A stretch of 64,000 bases of DNA from Gammaproteobacteria bacterium (GCA_028820325.1 JAPPJO010000117.1:1-64000), one strand, 5' to 3'; shown: positions 1 through 7,827, counted from the first letter of the stretch. Made by a program: numbers and translations. Notes: generated by a model from the letters alone, not told the origin.

Positions 1-106
1 GCCCGGAATCCGCGCTTCGGCACGAGACGTGGATGAGTGACCCGCGAACGCAGGCCGACAAGACGGCCGGCACAGTCGAATTCATAGTAGGAGAGAGGCA
101 TGATCC
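1..106. repeat. Duplicated upstream segment, copy A
   Basis: This segment lies in front of the first small secreted protein and includes its ribosome binding site. It recurs in front of the second one, where the homologous bases are split into 3939-3987 and 4178-4235 by about 190 inserted bases. The conservation covers the leader region and first codons, so the peptide gene was duplicated together with its control region. No promoter elements are clear enough to assign. Confidence 0.8.
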
Positions 107-354
107 GAAGAACCAAACGACTCGTCCGCTCGACCGGAGCAAGCCTCGCGCTGGTGGTCGCACTGGCACTGGGAGCCGGACCGATGGTGGCCGCACAGGA
201 GAGAGGATTCGCAGGGTGCCTGGTCGAAGCCGCGAGGGACTTCGTCGAATGCATGGAGGGGGCAGACGGCTTCTGGGACCGTGTCGGCTGCAGGGCCGTA
301 GCGATTCTGGACGGGTTGGGTTGCGTCAGCGACGCAATAACTAACGCCTTCTGA
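100..354 (+). CDS. Small secreted twin-CX10C protein A
   Basis: This 84-residue protein is not a family I recognise. A basic start (MIRRTKRLVR), an Ala/Leu-rich core and an AAQ end at residues 31-33 form a clear signal peptide, so a mature product of about 51 residues should be exported. The mature part has four cysteines at 40, 51, 64 and 75, spaced C-x10-C-x12-C-x10-C, with a shared GFWDRV block between the two pairs. Protein B has exactly the same spacing. Twin C-x(9/10)-C pairs on two helices usually make a disulfide-locked helical hairpin, which is an inference here. A purine-rich ribosome site (aggagagagg) sits just before the ATG. The following propeller and ABC genes may be functionally linked. 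It could be a secreted toxin, a signal or a structural peptide; nothing in the sequence decides. Confidence 0.75.
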   Translation: MIRRTKRLVRSTGASLALVVALALGAGPMVAAQERGFAGCLVEAARDFVECMEGADGFWDRVGCRAVAILDGLGCVSDAITNAF

Positions 355-399
355 TCGAGCCTGTCGTGTTTCCGACCAGCGCGGGCCGGCGCGACTGCT

Positions 400-430
400 C
401 CCAGGCTCGGGAGAAACTCCCGGGCCTGGG
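400..430 (+). terminator. Hairpin after protein A gene
   Basis: A 14-bp stem with a 3-base loop (arms 400-413 and 417-430, one wobble pair) lies 46 bases after the stop codon. There is no T run, so it is either a non-canonical terminator or an mRNA-stabilising hairpin. A nearly identical perfect hairpin follows protein C at 4929-4959. The rest of 355-674 holds no gene I can support. Confidence 0.55.
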
Positions 431-674
431 GCGACTCGTGCTCTTCGGCCGCCGAAATGCCGTCCCGCCAACTCGTACTCCGGCATATGCTTCCATCTGA
501 CACCATGTGTTCCCACCCAGCCATGGCGTAGCCCTGCGGCGGGCAGCACTCTGGAAGGCGTGCCGGAACCGGCGTGCTGGCCGCCTGCATCCCGCGGCGT
601 TTGCTGGCTGCGGCATCGCTCGGGAGAGAATGGCAAGAGCCTGAATTATTCACCAATAACAAGAAAGGATGTTC

Positions 675-1787
675 ATGATTCCCAAGGCAGGAGGATCTGT
701 AGCCGGATCGGCCGGATGGGTGGTCGGAATCGCCTTCGCGGCAGCCGCATCCGTTCTGTTCCTGAGCGTCGTACAGACATTACGGGACCGTCGCCCCATG
801 GATGCACGGGGGGCTGCCAACGCTGACCGAGTAGAGGTCTACCAGGAGCGAAGACCCCTGGAGGTGCCTCTGGACGTGCCCCTCCTGGAGAATGTACTCT
901 CCGCCACCGACGCGGTCTTTCACGATGGAGACTGGTTCGTCCTTGACGCGCGGGCCGCCCGGGTTCACCGCCTCGACTCCGCCGGGGCGTTATTGGGCAG
1001 TTTCGGCCGAAGAGGCCGCGGGCCGGGTGAATTCGGAGCACTCCCGGCTGCGATCGCGGCGCATGGCGATTCGATCGTGGTGACGGAGCGGACAAATAAT
1101 CAGGTGAACTTGTATTCGCCCGAAGGCGCTGTGCTGGCCACCCGACTGGTTCGCCTCGACGCATGCCTTCTGCCCGAAATCCACGATCTCGCTTCCACGC
1201 CGCTCGGCCTTTTGCTGCTCGTCAGATGCAGAAGCGACGGAATAAGGACGGAGACACGCGTGGTCCTGGAGGCCGGGGACGGGTTCAACCGGACGGTGGC
1301 TGCGCGCCTTCCCCAGTCTGACGCGCCGGTCGTGCTCGACGCTCTCACTCCGCCGATCCTGAGCTTGCATCCCGAGGGATTCGTGTTCGGTAGCGCGCAA
1401 GACACATGCCTCGGCGTCTATCGGCTCGATGGAGAGGCGATCGAGTCCGTCTGCCATGACTGGCTCGCAGTGGTAGCGACACCAAGGGAATTGATCAGAC
1501 AGATGCGTTCCACACTGTCCGCTCGGACAGACATGCGGTGGACGCTGCCTGAGCAGTTCTATCCCATTGCAGAAGTCTTTGTGACCCGCAACGGCATATG
1601 GATCTACCGCGTCCTGGCTTCCGATCAGCCCGAGAGTTATGAACTGATCGCACCTGGCCGACAAGACTCGATCAGGCTTCTCGTTCCCCGTGCGAGATAC
1701 GCCTTTGTACATGAGGGGACGGCCTTGCTGGGCTGGGACGATCTCGAAGGCGTTCGGCTCACCACCTACGCGCTGGAGGGTCGCTGA
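675..1787 (+). CDS. 6-bladed beta-propeller membrane-anchored protein
   Basis: The 370-residue product starts with a short N-terminal hydrophobic segment (about residues 14-34) and then a repeat-rich extracytoplasmic domain. The repeats include DWFVLDARAARVHRLDSAG, GRRGRGPGEF and NQVNLYSPEG, the pattern of the NHL-like 6-bladed beta-propeller proteins frequent in Gemmatimonadota and Bacteroidota. I chose the ATG at 675 over the one at 669 because the purine-rich ribosome site at 661-669 overlaps the earlier codon. The stop is one base before the ATG of the ABC ATPase, so the three genes form an operon. Such propellers are binding scaffolds; the partner is unknown. Linkage with a transporter and small secreted proteins suggests a role in their export or sensing, which is inference. 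Confidence 0.75.
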   Translation: MIPKAGGSVAGSAGWVVGIAFAAAASVLFLSVVQTLRDRRPMDARGAANADRVEVYQERRPLEVPLDVPLLENVLSATDAVFHDGDWFVLDARAARVHRLDSAGALLGSFGRRGRGPGEFGALPAAIAAHGDSIVVTERTNNQVNLYSPEGAVLATRLVRLDACLLPEIHDLASTPLGLLLLVRCRSDGIRTETRVVLEAGDGFNRTVAARLPQSDAPVVLDALTPPILSLHPEGFVFGSAQDTCLGVYRLDGEAIESVCHDWLAVVATPRELIRQMRSTLSARTDMRWTLPEQFYPIAEVFVTRNGIWIYRVLASDQPESYELIAPGRQDSIRLLVPRARYAFVHEGTALLGWDDLEGVRLTTYALEGR

Positions 1788-1788
1788 C

Positions 1789-2526
1789 ATGGGTGCTACA
1801 CAGGCGGATATCGTTGTCGACGGGGCGAGCGTATCCTACCGCAGATTCTCCCGACGTCGTCGGGTGCTGTCGAAGATCGACTTTGTCGCACGATCAGGTG
1901 AGATCACTGCGATCGTCGGCCCTAACGGAGCAGGGAAGACAACGTTGTTCCGTGTCCTGCTCGGGTTCTTGCCGGTCGACGCGGGGAAGTGCCTCATCGG
2001 TGGTTTGCCGCCCATGGAGTACCGGCAGCGGAAGGGAATCGCCTATCAGCCCGAGACGATTGACTTTCCGGGACTGTGGAACGCCCGGGATGTGCTCGGG
2101 CGCGGCGTCGACCTCAGCGGGATCTCGCCGGATGACCGGCATGGCGCGTTCCGGAAAGCCATCTCGCGAACCCGATTTGACGACGCCACCCTCTTGCGCC
2201 CCGCCCGACGGTACTCGAAAGGCATGAAGCGACGGCTGTCTTTGGCCTACGCCCTGATCGGTGAACCCACGGTCGTATTGCTCGATGAGCCTTTTGCGGG
2301 GCTCGACCCACCCGCACGCCACGCCCTTAGAGCAGAAATCATTGGCGCGCGGAATCGGGGAGCCACTGTGGTGCTGGCCAGCCACGAACTGGGGGAAGTG
2401 GAACGATTGGCGAACCGCGCCTTCGTTCTTGAAGATGGGACCATCCGTCCAGGCCCCGTCCTCAGCCCTGGCGACGCTCCCGCCGACACGATACTGGAAG
2501 CTGAGTTTACGGGAACTGGAGAATGA
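1789..2526 (+). CDS. ABC transporter ATP-binding protein
   Basis: This 245-residue ATPase has Walker A (GPNGAGKTT, about residues 44-52), a degenerate signature (YSKGMKRRLSLAYAL) and Walker B with the catalytic glutamate (VVLLDEPFAGLD), followed by the SHELGEVE switch region. The signature reads SKGMKRR, common in ABC-2 drug and polysaccharide exporters of the CcmA/NatA type. The ATG at 1789 has GGAGG about nine bases upstream and follows the propeller stop by one base. Its last codons overlap the permease gene by four bases (ATGA). It should power the adjacent permease. The substrate is unknown; the small secreted proteins nearby carry their own signal peptides, so they need not be the cargo. 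Confidence 0.9.
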   Translation: MGATQADIVVDGASVSYRRFSRRRRVLSKIDFVARSGEITAIVGPNGAGKTTLFRVLLGFLPVDAGKCLIGGLPPMEYRQRKGIAYQPETIDFPGLWNARDVLGRGVDLSGISPDDRHGAFRKAISRTRFDDATLLRPARRYSKGMKRRLSLAYALIGEPTVVLLDEPFAGLDPPARHALRAEIIGARNRGATVVLASHELGEVERLANRAFVLEDGTIRPGPVLSPGDAPADTILEAEFTGTGE

Positions 2527-3266
2527 TTATGTATATGCCCTTGAGCAGACGAGTCATCCTATTGGTTCGGTCGCGTGTCAAAGCTCTCACACTGATGGTC
2601 CTCGCCATCGGAATCATCCAGTGGCCCAATCTCATCGGCGGTGAGCCCAGCCTGCTCGCGGTAGGTCTCGGTGACATATTCGCAATCTTGTGTCTCGCTC
2701 TTCCGCTGGTCTTCGCGTCCGGTATTGTGTCAGGTGACTTCCGACGCGGTATGGCACGACTTTGGCTGCAGAAGCCAATCGGACCGGTGCACTTCTATCT
2801 GTCGAGGTTCCTGGAAGGGCTGCTGGTCTCGCTGGTGTTTGCGCTTCTCGCGCTTGGTGCAACGCGCCTGGGGATCGCGGCGCTGGGTCAACCCGACGAG
2901 ATCAGTCGGCTGCTCGGCTACCTTCCATATGTGCTCATCTTCGCTTGCGTTGTGTTTGGCTTCTCGTCCTGGATATCGAGAGGATCGACGCTGGTTGCGA
3001 TCGGTTTCGTGGCGGCGGGAGCCCTGGCCCGTGAAACGGGCTCGACCCACCTGCTTGGACGGCCTTGGAACTGGCTGGTCGAAGCACTACTCGTTCCGAT
3101 TCCCGCCATTAGAGAATTCCGTGATTTCCTTGTCGGCGGATCCGATGCCATCTGGATCCCATCTGCACAAATCCTTGCATACAGCATCGGTTGGACGGCC
3201 TTGGGTGCGCTCGGCGTCTGGTACACGGTCAACAAAGGCCGGCTGCCCCACGCGGAGCAGTCCTGA
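2523..3266 (+). CDS. ABC-2 type permease
   Basis: The 247-residue product has six or so hydrophobic segments and an Arg-rich cytoplasmic start, consistent with the membrane subunit of a two-gene ABC-2 exporter. It overlaps the ATPase gene through ATGA, so translation is probably coupled. An internal 22-base stretch at 2761-2782 (encoding LWLQKPIG) recurs exactly at 4970-4991 outside any permease gene, which suggests that a second copy of this locus once existed and was largely deleted. The C-terminus is followed directly by decayed sequence, so this is the end of the operon. Confidence 0.85.
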   Translation: MIMYMPLSRRVILLVRSRVKALTLMVLAIGIIQWPNLIGGEPSLLAVGLGDIFAILCLALPLVFASGIVSGDFRRGMARLWLQKPIGPVHFYLSRFLEGLLVSLVFALLALGATRLGIAALGQPDEISRLLGYLPYVLIFACVVFGFSSWISRGSTLVAIGFVAAGALARETGSTHLLGRPWNWLVEALLVPIPAIREFRDFLVGGSDAIWIPSAQILAYSIGWTALGALGVWYTVNKGRLPHAEQS

Positions 3267-3312
3267 GCATGCTGGATGCCGCAAAGGTGGCCCTCGCCGC
3301 AGTAGGGGAACC

Positions 3313-3602
3313 CGCACAGGCCGTCCGTCCCTCGACGAGCACGGTGATGGTACCTGCCGACCCACCGATGTCTCGCGAACATCAAGACCCTCGACGTTGA
3401 TCGCCAGCGGCTGGTTGGCGCGCATCTCCGGGCTGCTGGAACCGGCTCCCAGGGCGCCGGTCTCGGATATGACGACCGTGTTGTCGACGATGGTCCCGGC
3501 CGCCGGGTCGCGTAGGTCTGCTCGGTCATCCCGAGGCTGTTGAGGGTCCACACGAGCTAGTTCCGGTTCATATAGCCGAACAGGAAGTTGGAGGAGCCGT
3601 CC
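3313..3602 (-). pseudogene. Decayed fragment of the beta-sandwich protein gene
   Basis: This minus-strand segment is a degenerate copy of the region 5421-5853 inside the intact gene at 5010-6053. Shared stretches encode IVDNTVVISETGALGAG and MRANQP. The copy has lost about 144 bases: the sequence jumps at 3556/3557 from the equivalent of 5663 to 5807, with a cgag match at both break points. The two matching halves lie in different reading frames, and both ends of the gene are missing. It is therefore a non-functional remnant. Its position after the permease mirrors that of the intact gene after protein C, which supports duplication of a larger unit. Confidence 0.85.
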
Positions 3603-3790
3603 TATTCCTCGTCGCAGGTTCGGCACCACCGGCTTTTCCGGAGCAGCGTCCAGACGAGCCGGACGGCTGCGGCGATCAGCAGCAGCTTGAACCCGAAGGC
3701 GAAGGCCGCAGCCTTCAGAAGCAGGACCGCAGTGATTCCCCCGCAGGCAGCTGAGAAAACGTCTTCCTTTCCCTCTCTGTTCGTCCAGTT
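3602..3790 (-). other. Possible small membrane protein remnant with CxxC tail
   Basis: The minus strand here can encode about 60 residues with a long hydrophobic stretch (GGITAVLLLKAAAFAFGFK and LLLIAAAVRLVWTLL) and a C-terminal WCRTCDEE. The composition looks like real coding sequence, but there is no good start codon or ribosome site near the beginning of the hydrophobic part, and it sits next to decayed sequence. I treat it as a possible relic rather than a gene. Confidence 0.25.
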
Positions 3791-3938
3791 CCGTGTCCGC
3801 GGGCTTGCGTCCGTCCCTCGCCGACGTCTCCGGCCCTGGCAGGGTCGGGTCGGCAACGCCTCTATCCGGTCTCGACGCCGCTGCGATGCGTCGGCACCGG
3901 CCCGATTCAGGGACACCGGCACATCCCGCCATTGACTC

Positions 3939-4235
3939 GCCCGGGGTCCGCGCTTCGGTACGAGACGTGGATGAGTGACCCGCGAACAGGCACCGATTCG
4001 CGGATGAGGGACTCCGATCTCACTCGCAAACAGCGCGACAAGGAGCCGCGCTGGCCGCGACCTCAACGAGCACACCATGTCGATACAACCCAACCTCGAA
4101 CTCGACCGTGACACAGCTCTCGAGATGCCACCTGCGGTGAGATCCCGCCCACTCGCGCGAATCGGCTGGTCCGCTCACGCAGGCCGACAAGACGGCCCGC
4201 ACAGTCAAATCCATACGAGGAGAGAGCCATGATCG
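3939..4235. repeat. Duplicated upstream segment, copy B, interrupted
   Basis: Bases 3939-3987 match 1-49 and bases 4178-4235 match about 49-106, so this is the second copy of the leader region of the small secreted protein genes. The two halves are separated by roughly 190 bases that are absent from copy A. The distal half carries the ribosome site (gaggagaga) of protein B. The interruption may have displaced the ancestral promoter. Confidence 0.8.
3988..4177. mobile_element. Possible MITE-like insertion
   Basis: About 190 bases interrupt copy B of the duplicated leader. Near both ends lie perfect 10-base inverted repeats, CCGATTCGCG at 3993-4002 and CGCGAATCGG at 4156-4165, with weaker matching inward. 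There is no transposase and no convincing coding sequence. Terminal inverted repeats, small size and a clean empty site at copy A fit a miniature inverted-repeat element. A target-site duplication is not clear, at most two bases, so a simple indel cannot be excluded. Confidence 0.4.
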
Positions 4236-4462
4236 CCAAAACCAAACGATTTGTCCGCTTGACCGGGGCAAGCCTCGCTCTGATGGTCGCACTGGCGCTG
4301 GGCACCGGACCGGTGCTGGCCGCGCAGGGGGAAGTACTCCCAGGGTGCCTGGGCGAAGCCGTAGAGGACTACGGCGAATGCCTCAGGCAGGCGAAGGGCT
4401 TCTGGGACCGTGTCACTTGCTCCTTCGTAGCGTTCCTGGACGCGGTGGATTGCGTCTTTTGA
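4229..4462 (+). CDS. Small secreted twin-CX10C protein B
   Basis: This 77-residue paralogue of protein A shares the signal peptide design (basic start, GASLALMVALALGTG core, AAQ end) and the exact mature cysteine spacing, C40-x10-C51-x12-C64-x10-C75. The GFWDRV block is also retained. Most of the other mature residues differ, so selection appears to hold the cysteine frame rather than the surface. The start ATG follows a gaggagaga ribosome site. It ends two residues after the last cysteine, where protein A carries a longer tail. Function is unknown; a disulfide-stapled helical hairpin is the likely fold by analogy with twin CX9C proteins. Confidence 0.75.
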   Translation: MIAKTKRFVRLTGASLALMVALALGTGPVLAAQGEVLPGCLGEAVEDYGECLRQAKGFWDRVTCSFVAFLDAVDCVF

Positions 4463-4589
4463 CCACTGATCTCCTTCTGATCGTGCCGGTCGTGCTTCCG
4501 ACCAGCGCGGACAACTGTATCGATCTGGCCCGAGCAAAGATGCGACGGCCTCCATTTAGTCATCCACCTCAAACCCACAGGAGAATAAC

Positions 4590-4877
4590 ATGATGCGCGC
4601 AAGAAACCCCCTAGTGCGAACCACCGGACTCGGTCTCGCGCTCGCAACGGCTCTGGCTCTTGGAGCTGGACCACTGCTGGCGGAGTGTTACACCATGTAC
4701 GGCAGTCCGCGGGAATGTACACCCAGCGAGCAATTCGACCGGTGTCTTGCCAACGCTGACGACGCTATGGCTCAGTGCGGGGGCCGCACGTTCTTCAGTC
4801 GCGCCGGGTGCGGGATGAAGTGGGGCATCGACAGGGTGTCTTGTGGCGTCGACTTGGTAAGCAGCTTCTTGCTATAG
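4590..4877 (+). CDS. Small secreted cysteine protein C, CX10C family
   Basis: This 95-residue protein is a more divergent member of the same family. Its first 32 residues form a signal peptide very like those of A and B (GLGLALATALALGAGPLLA). The mature part has six cysteines, at 33, 43, 52, 63, 74 and 85. The last four follow C-x10-C-x10-C-x10-C, so the central linker is two residues shorter than in A and B, and an additional C-x9-C pair precedes them. An AGGAG ribosome site lies six bases before the first ATG; a second ATG follows directly. A strong hairpin follows the stop. With A and B it forms a small multigene family in under 5 kb. Confidence 0.7.
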   Translation: MMRARNPLVRTTGLGLALATALALGAGPLLAECYTMYGSPRECTPSEQFDRCLANADDAMAQCGGRTFFSRAGCGMKWGIDRVSCGVDLVSSFLL

Positions 4878-4928
4878 GTCTTCGCCACTAGCCGGCAAAT
4901 CAACGGACTTCGTCCTGGCGCGGCTGCT

Positions 4929-4959
4929 CCCAGGCCCGGGAGAGACTCCCGGGCCTGGG
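4929..4959 (+). terminator. Perfect hairpin after protein C gene
   Basis: Arms 4929-4942 and 4946-4959 form a perfect 14-bp GC-rich stem with loop AGA. The sequence matches the hairpin at 400-430 apart from three bases. No T run follows, so it may be a non-canonical terminator or an RNA-protecting element. Its conservation at both ends of the duplicated locus argues for a function. Confidence 0.6.
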
Positions 4960-4969
4960 CCACTCGTGC

Positions 4970-4991
4970 TTTGGCTGCAGAAGCCAATCGG
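4970..4991. repeat. 22-base exact copy of permease internal sequence
   Basis: These 22 bases are identical to 2761-2782 inside the ABC permease gene and read LWLQKPIG in the same sense. They join directly to bases that continue from the hairpin region (cactcgtgct, like 433-442). This looks like the scar of a deletion that removed most of a second propeller/ABC unit. The sequence can itself fold as TTGGCT/AGCCAA, which may have helped recombination. Confidence 0.7.
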
Positions 4992-5009
4992 GTTTGGTCG
5001 TGGACCAAC

Positions 5010-6053
5010 TCAGCTCGTCGCGGGCCGCACGAACACGGTCAGCTCAACGTCTGCGAACAGCCCGCCGTCGTCGGCCCGGCCGCGAAGGAGGTATGTGCCC
5101 GGCTGGTCGAAGGTCACGTTCACGGTCCAACGGCCGTCTTCCGGTGGGTCGGGTGGGAACCACAGCGGGGCCCAAGGGGAGTTGGCACCCGTGCGGGTGT
5201 CCTCCCACACCTTCACCTGGGGAGGGTCGAACGAGACGGCGCCCTCGCCGCGGTAGAGGAACCACGACATGAAGAGGCCGTTCACCTTCTGGACGGTGAC
5301 GCGGGAGGGAGGCGCGAGTTGCCGGCGGCTGAAGGTCGGGGGGGCGTTCCAGATCGAGTCGGCACGTGCTGAGTCTTCCGCGGTCTCGGGGGGTGGGGGC
5401 GCCTGGCGGCGTCGGGGGCGCAACAGGCCGTCATCTTCGACGAGCACGGTGATGGTGACCGGCCGTCCCACCGACGTCTCGCGAACATCCGGCCCCTCGA
5501 GCGCGATGGTCGGGGGCTGGTTGGCGCGCATCTCCGGACTGCTGGAGCCGGCCCCCAGGGCGCCGGTCTCGGACATGACGACCGTGTTGTCCACGATGTA
5601 GTCCGGCCGCAGGGTCGCGTAGGCGCGCTCGGTGACCCCGTTGCTGGTCAGGGTCCACACGAGTTCCCGGTCGCCCCAGTCGGACGGGACGCGGACCTTG
5701 AACACGAAGCGGTTGCGGCGGGGGAGGAAGTGGGTCGGCTGGCCGCGGTCGGGCGGGCCGGGCGAGAACGCGTTGTCCTCCCCCATCGGCACATCGATTT
5801 CCTCGAGCCAGTTCCGGTTCATGTAGCCGAACAGGAAGTTGAACGAGCCGTCCTCGTTTCTCTCCCAGCCCTCGAACGCCGGAGCCACGTTCTGCCCGTG
5901 GGAATAGGTCTGCGCAGCGGAGTCGGAGGCCCACGCGGCGGCGACGAGCACAAGCACCGCGACGCCACACCTTAGCCTGACTACGGCGCGGAGCGCGGCG
6001 ACGCTACGGCTCACCCTGGATGCGGCTCGGAGCCCGGTCCCGATGCCACGCAT
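5010..6053 (-). CDS. Secreted beta-sandwich protein of unknown function
   Basis: The 347-residue product begins with a signal peptide (hydrophobic RCGVAVLVLVAAAWA, then SAAQ). The first half contains FEGWERNEDGSFNFLFGYMN, PGPPDRGQPTHF and a beta-rich stretch ending in the VDNTVVMSETGALGAG segment; the second half looks like an Ig-like or cadherin-like module (ITVLVEDDGL to GTYLLRGRADDGGLF). I have seen this arrangement as a conserved hypothetical in Gemmatimonadota and Acidobacteriota, commonly near cytochrome c or copper-monooxygenase-like genes as here, but no function is known to me. The start at 6053 is chosen because it places the signal peptide at the N-terminus; ATG at 6149 has a better ribosome site (AAGGTGG) and is an alternative. 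A decayed partial copy lies at 3313-3602. Confidence 0.7.
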   Translation of the reverse strand: MRGIGTGLRAASRVSRSVAALRAVVRLRCGVAVLVLVAAAWASDSAAQTYSHGQNVAPAFEGWERNEDGSFNFLFGYMNRNWLEEIDVPMGEDNAFSPGPPDRGQPTHFLPRRNRFVFKVRVPSDWGDRELVWTLTSNGVTERAYATLRPDYIVDNTVVMSETGALGAGSSSPEMRANQPPTIALEGPDVRETSVGRPVTITVLVEDDGLLRPRRRQAPPPPETAEDSARADSIWNAPPTFSRRQLAPPSRVTVQKVNGLFMSWFLYRGEGAVSFDPPQVKVWEDTRTGANSPWAPLWFPPDPPEDGRWTVNVTFDQPGTYLLRGRADDGGLFADVELTVFVRPATS

Positions 6054-6165
6054 CGCTCGAACGTTCCCAAATGTCGCCGACCACGTCGGGATGGTGGCGC
6101 GAAGCCCGGCCCCGCTGCCGCCCGTCACGCGACCCCGGCGGGCACTCATGCCCACCTTCACGGCG

Positions 6166-7827
6166 CTATCGATTGCGGGAGCCCGGGGGCGGATTGCCTG
6201 TTGACCCGGCTCGCTCGCCGTTCGCAGCCGCCGCATCCGCATCTGCGTAGTACCGCGGATTCCCGTTCTCCGGAACGACCATGCACAGCGGGCAGCCGAT
6301 CACGTGGTCGTTGGGACCCAGCTCCAGCCGCTCCCTGCGCCTCGCCATCTCCTCCACGAACTGCTCGTCGGTGAGTTGCACCCGCATCCCGAGATCGATG
6401 AACATGTTCGCCACCGACCGGTTGCCCGAGCCCTGCCAGTTGCGGGTGTCGGGCACGTTCCGGTTTTCCTCGGAGGTGTCCATGTAGCCGACGATGTGGA
6501 GAATCGTCCCTCTGGGCAGGAGCGGCTGGTGATCCTGGGCGTAGGTGTAGCCGCGCACCCAGTTGTGGTCGTAGCCGACGCAGTTGATGGTCTCGACGTT
6601 GAAGCCCCAGATCGCCTCCAGGCACATGCGCATTCCGGGGGCGTGCAGGTGGGGCTCGAAGGTGACGATCTTGGTGTGCTGGTTCAGGACGCGGTACGCG
6701 TGCAGCTCCTGTCCCGACTCTCCGGCGCGGATGTCGATGTCGCTTCCGTTGCCCAGTCCGAAGCTGGCCCGCCGGTACCTGGGCTCGTAATCCGGAGGAT
6801 GGAAGCGGAAGCCGATCTCCAGGTGGGCGCGCGTATCAAGGCCGTTGGAGTGAAGATGCACCGAGTTGGACACGACCGACGACCCGGCGCGAAGCAGCCG
6901 GCCGGCGTCCTCGTCGAAGATGTCCGGTTCGCGCCCGACTTCGTGCACCGGCCAGCCGACATCGGTGGAAGCCCGCTCGGAGCCGACCCCCGATTCCCTG
7001 CCCTCGAGCACGCGCGTGCTCCAGATCATGTGGTGCACCACGAACCGTCCTCCGACCGTGTGGCGCCCCTCGTGTTCGGTGCTGGTCCGCGTCGACGGCA
7101 CGTCGTTGACCTCGCGGATCTCGACGGATTTCACGTACCGGTCCTCGGTGAGGCCGGTCGGGACGCTCTCGATCTCGCCCCACCAGTCGGGCGAGTCGCC
7201 CCCCACGAGCACTTCGGGCAGGCGGACGATGAGGTCGGGTTCGCCTGCCGTCCATACGATGTCGTCGTCGAATTCCAGGGGTGGAGGCATGTCCGCCGGA
7301 TCCCCTTCGGGCGCGCCCGCGCGATGCCACGCGTCGATCGCGGCGATCTCCCAATCGTCGAGCGACATGTCGTCCTTGAAGTGCTGGATGCCGATGTCCT
7401 TCTCGACGTACCACGGAGGCATGGCGCCCGCCCGATCGCGGATTCCGGTGCGCTCGGCGATTCGGCGCGCGTAGCGGCGCGCATCGCGGTAGGTGACGAG
7501 CGACATGGGGGCGACGCCGTTGTCCCGGTGGCAGCGGACGCAGGCGCGCTGCAGGATGGGCGCGATGTCCCGGCTGAAGGTCACGTCCTCCACCAAGGGT
7601 CCGCTCGATGGCGATGCCGTGCCCTGAGCCGCGAGCGCCGATACCGCGAAGAGCGCCACGACGGTGCCGGACGCCGCGCCGGTCAGAGCCGCACCGATTG
7701 CCGCGATCGCCCGTCCGCCCGCCACGTGCCTTCGGCCAGCATGTCCGGTGCGCCGAGCCGACCACCGCCGCCACCGTCCCATGCCGGCATCGCAACTCCG
7801 ACCCGGGACCCTCGTTCCAATCGTCAT
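6166..7827 (-). CDS. Cytochrome c / copper type II monooxygenase-like protein
   Basis: This 553-residue exported protein joins two parts. After a long signal region (hydrophobic to about residue 67), a heme-binding CVRCH motif sits at 96-100 within FSRDIAPILQRACVRCH, the usual start of a single-heme c domain. From about 180 onward are His motifs resembling the two copper sites of peptidylglycine/dopamine-type ascorbate-dependent monooxygenases: HHM at 265-267, HLH at 324-326, HLH at 393-395 with M399 and M401. An unusual CPLC pair lies near 512-515. An AGGAG ribosome site precedes the ATG. It lies 13 bases downstream of the M28 peptidase gene and just upstream of the beta-sandwich gene, so the three probably form an operon. 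Fused heme and copper sites suggest an oxidative enzyme acting in the periplasm; the substrate is unknown. Confidence 0.75.
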   Translation of the reverse strand: MTIGTRVPGRSCDAGMGRWRRWSARRTGHAGRRHVAGGRAIAAIGAALTGAASGTVVALFAVSALAAQGTASPSSGPLVEDVTFSRDIAPILQRACVRCHRDNGVAPMSLVTYRDARRYARRIAERTGIRDRAGAMPPWYVEKDIGIQHFKDDMSLDDWEIAAIDAWHRAGAPEGDPADMPPPLEFDDDIVWTAGEPDLIVRLPEVLVGGDSPDWWGEIESVPTGLTEDRYVKSVEIREVNDVPSTRTSTEHEGRHTVGGRFVVHHMIWSTRVLEGRESGVGSERASTDVGWPVHEVGREPDIFDEDAGRLLRAGSSVVSNSVHLHSNGLDTRAHLEIGFRFHPPDYEPRYRRASFGLGNGSDIDIRAGESGQELHAYRVLNQHTKIVTFEPHLHAPGMRMCLEAIWGFNVETINCVGYDHNWVRGYTYAQDHQPLLPRGTILHIVGYMDTSEENRNVPDTRNWQGSGNRSVANMFIDLGMRVQLTDEQFVEEMARRRERLELGPNDHVIGCPLCMVVPENGNPRYYADADAAAANGERAGSTGNPPPGSRNR

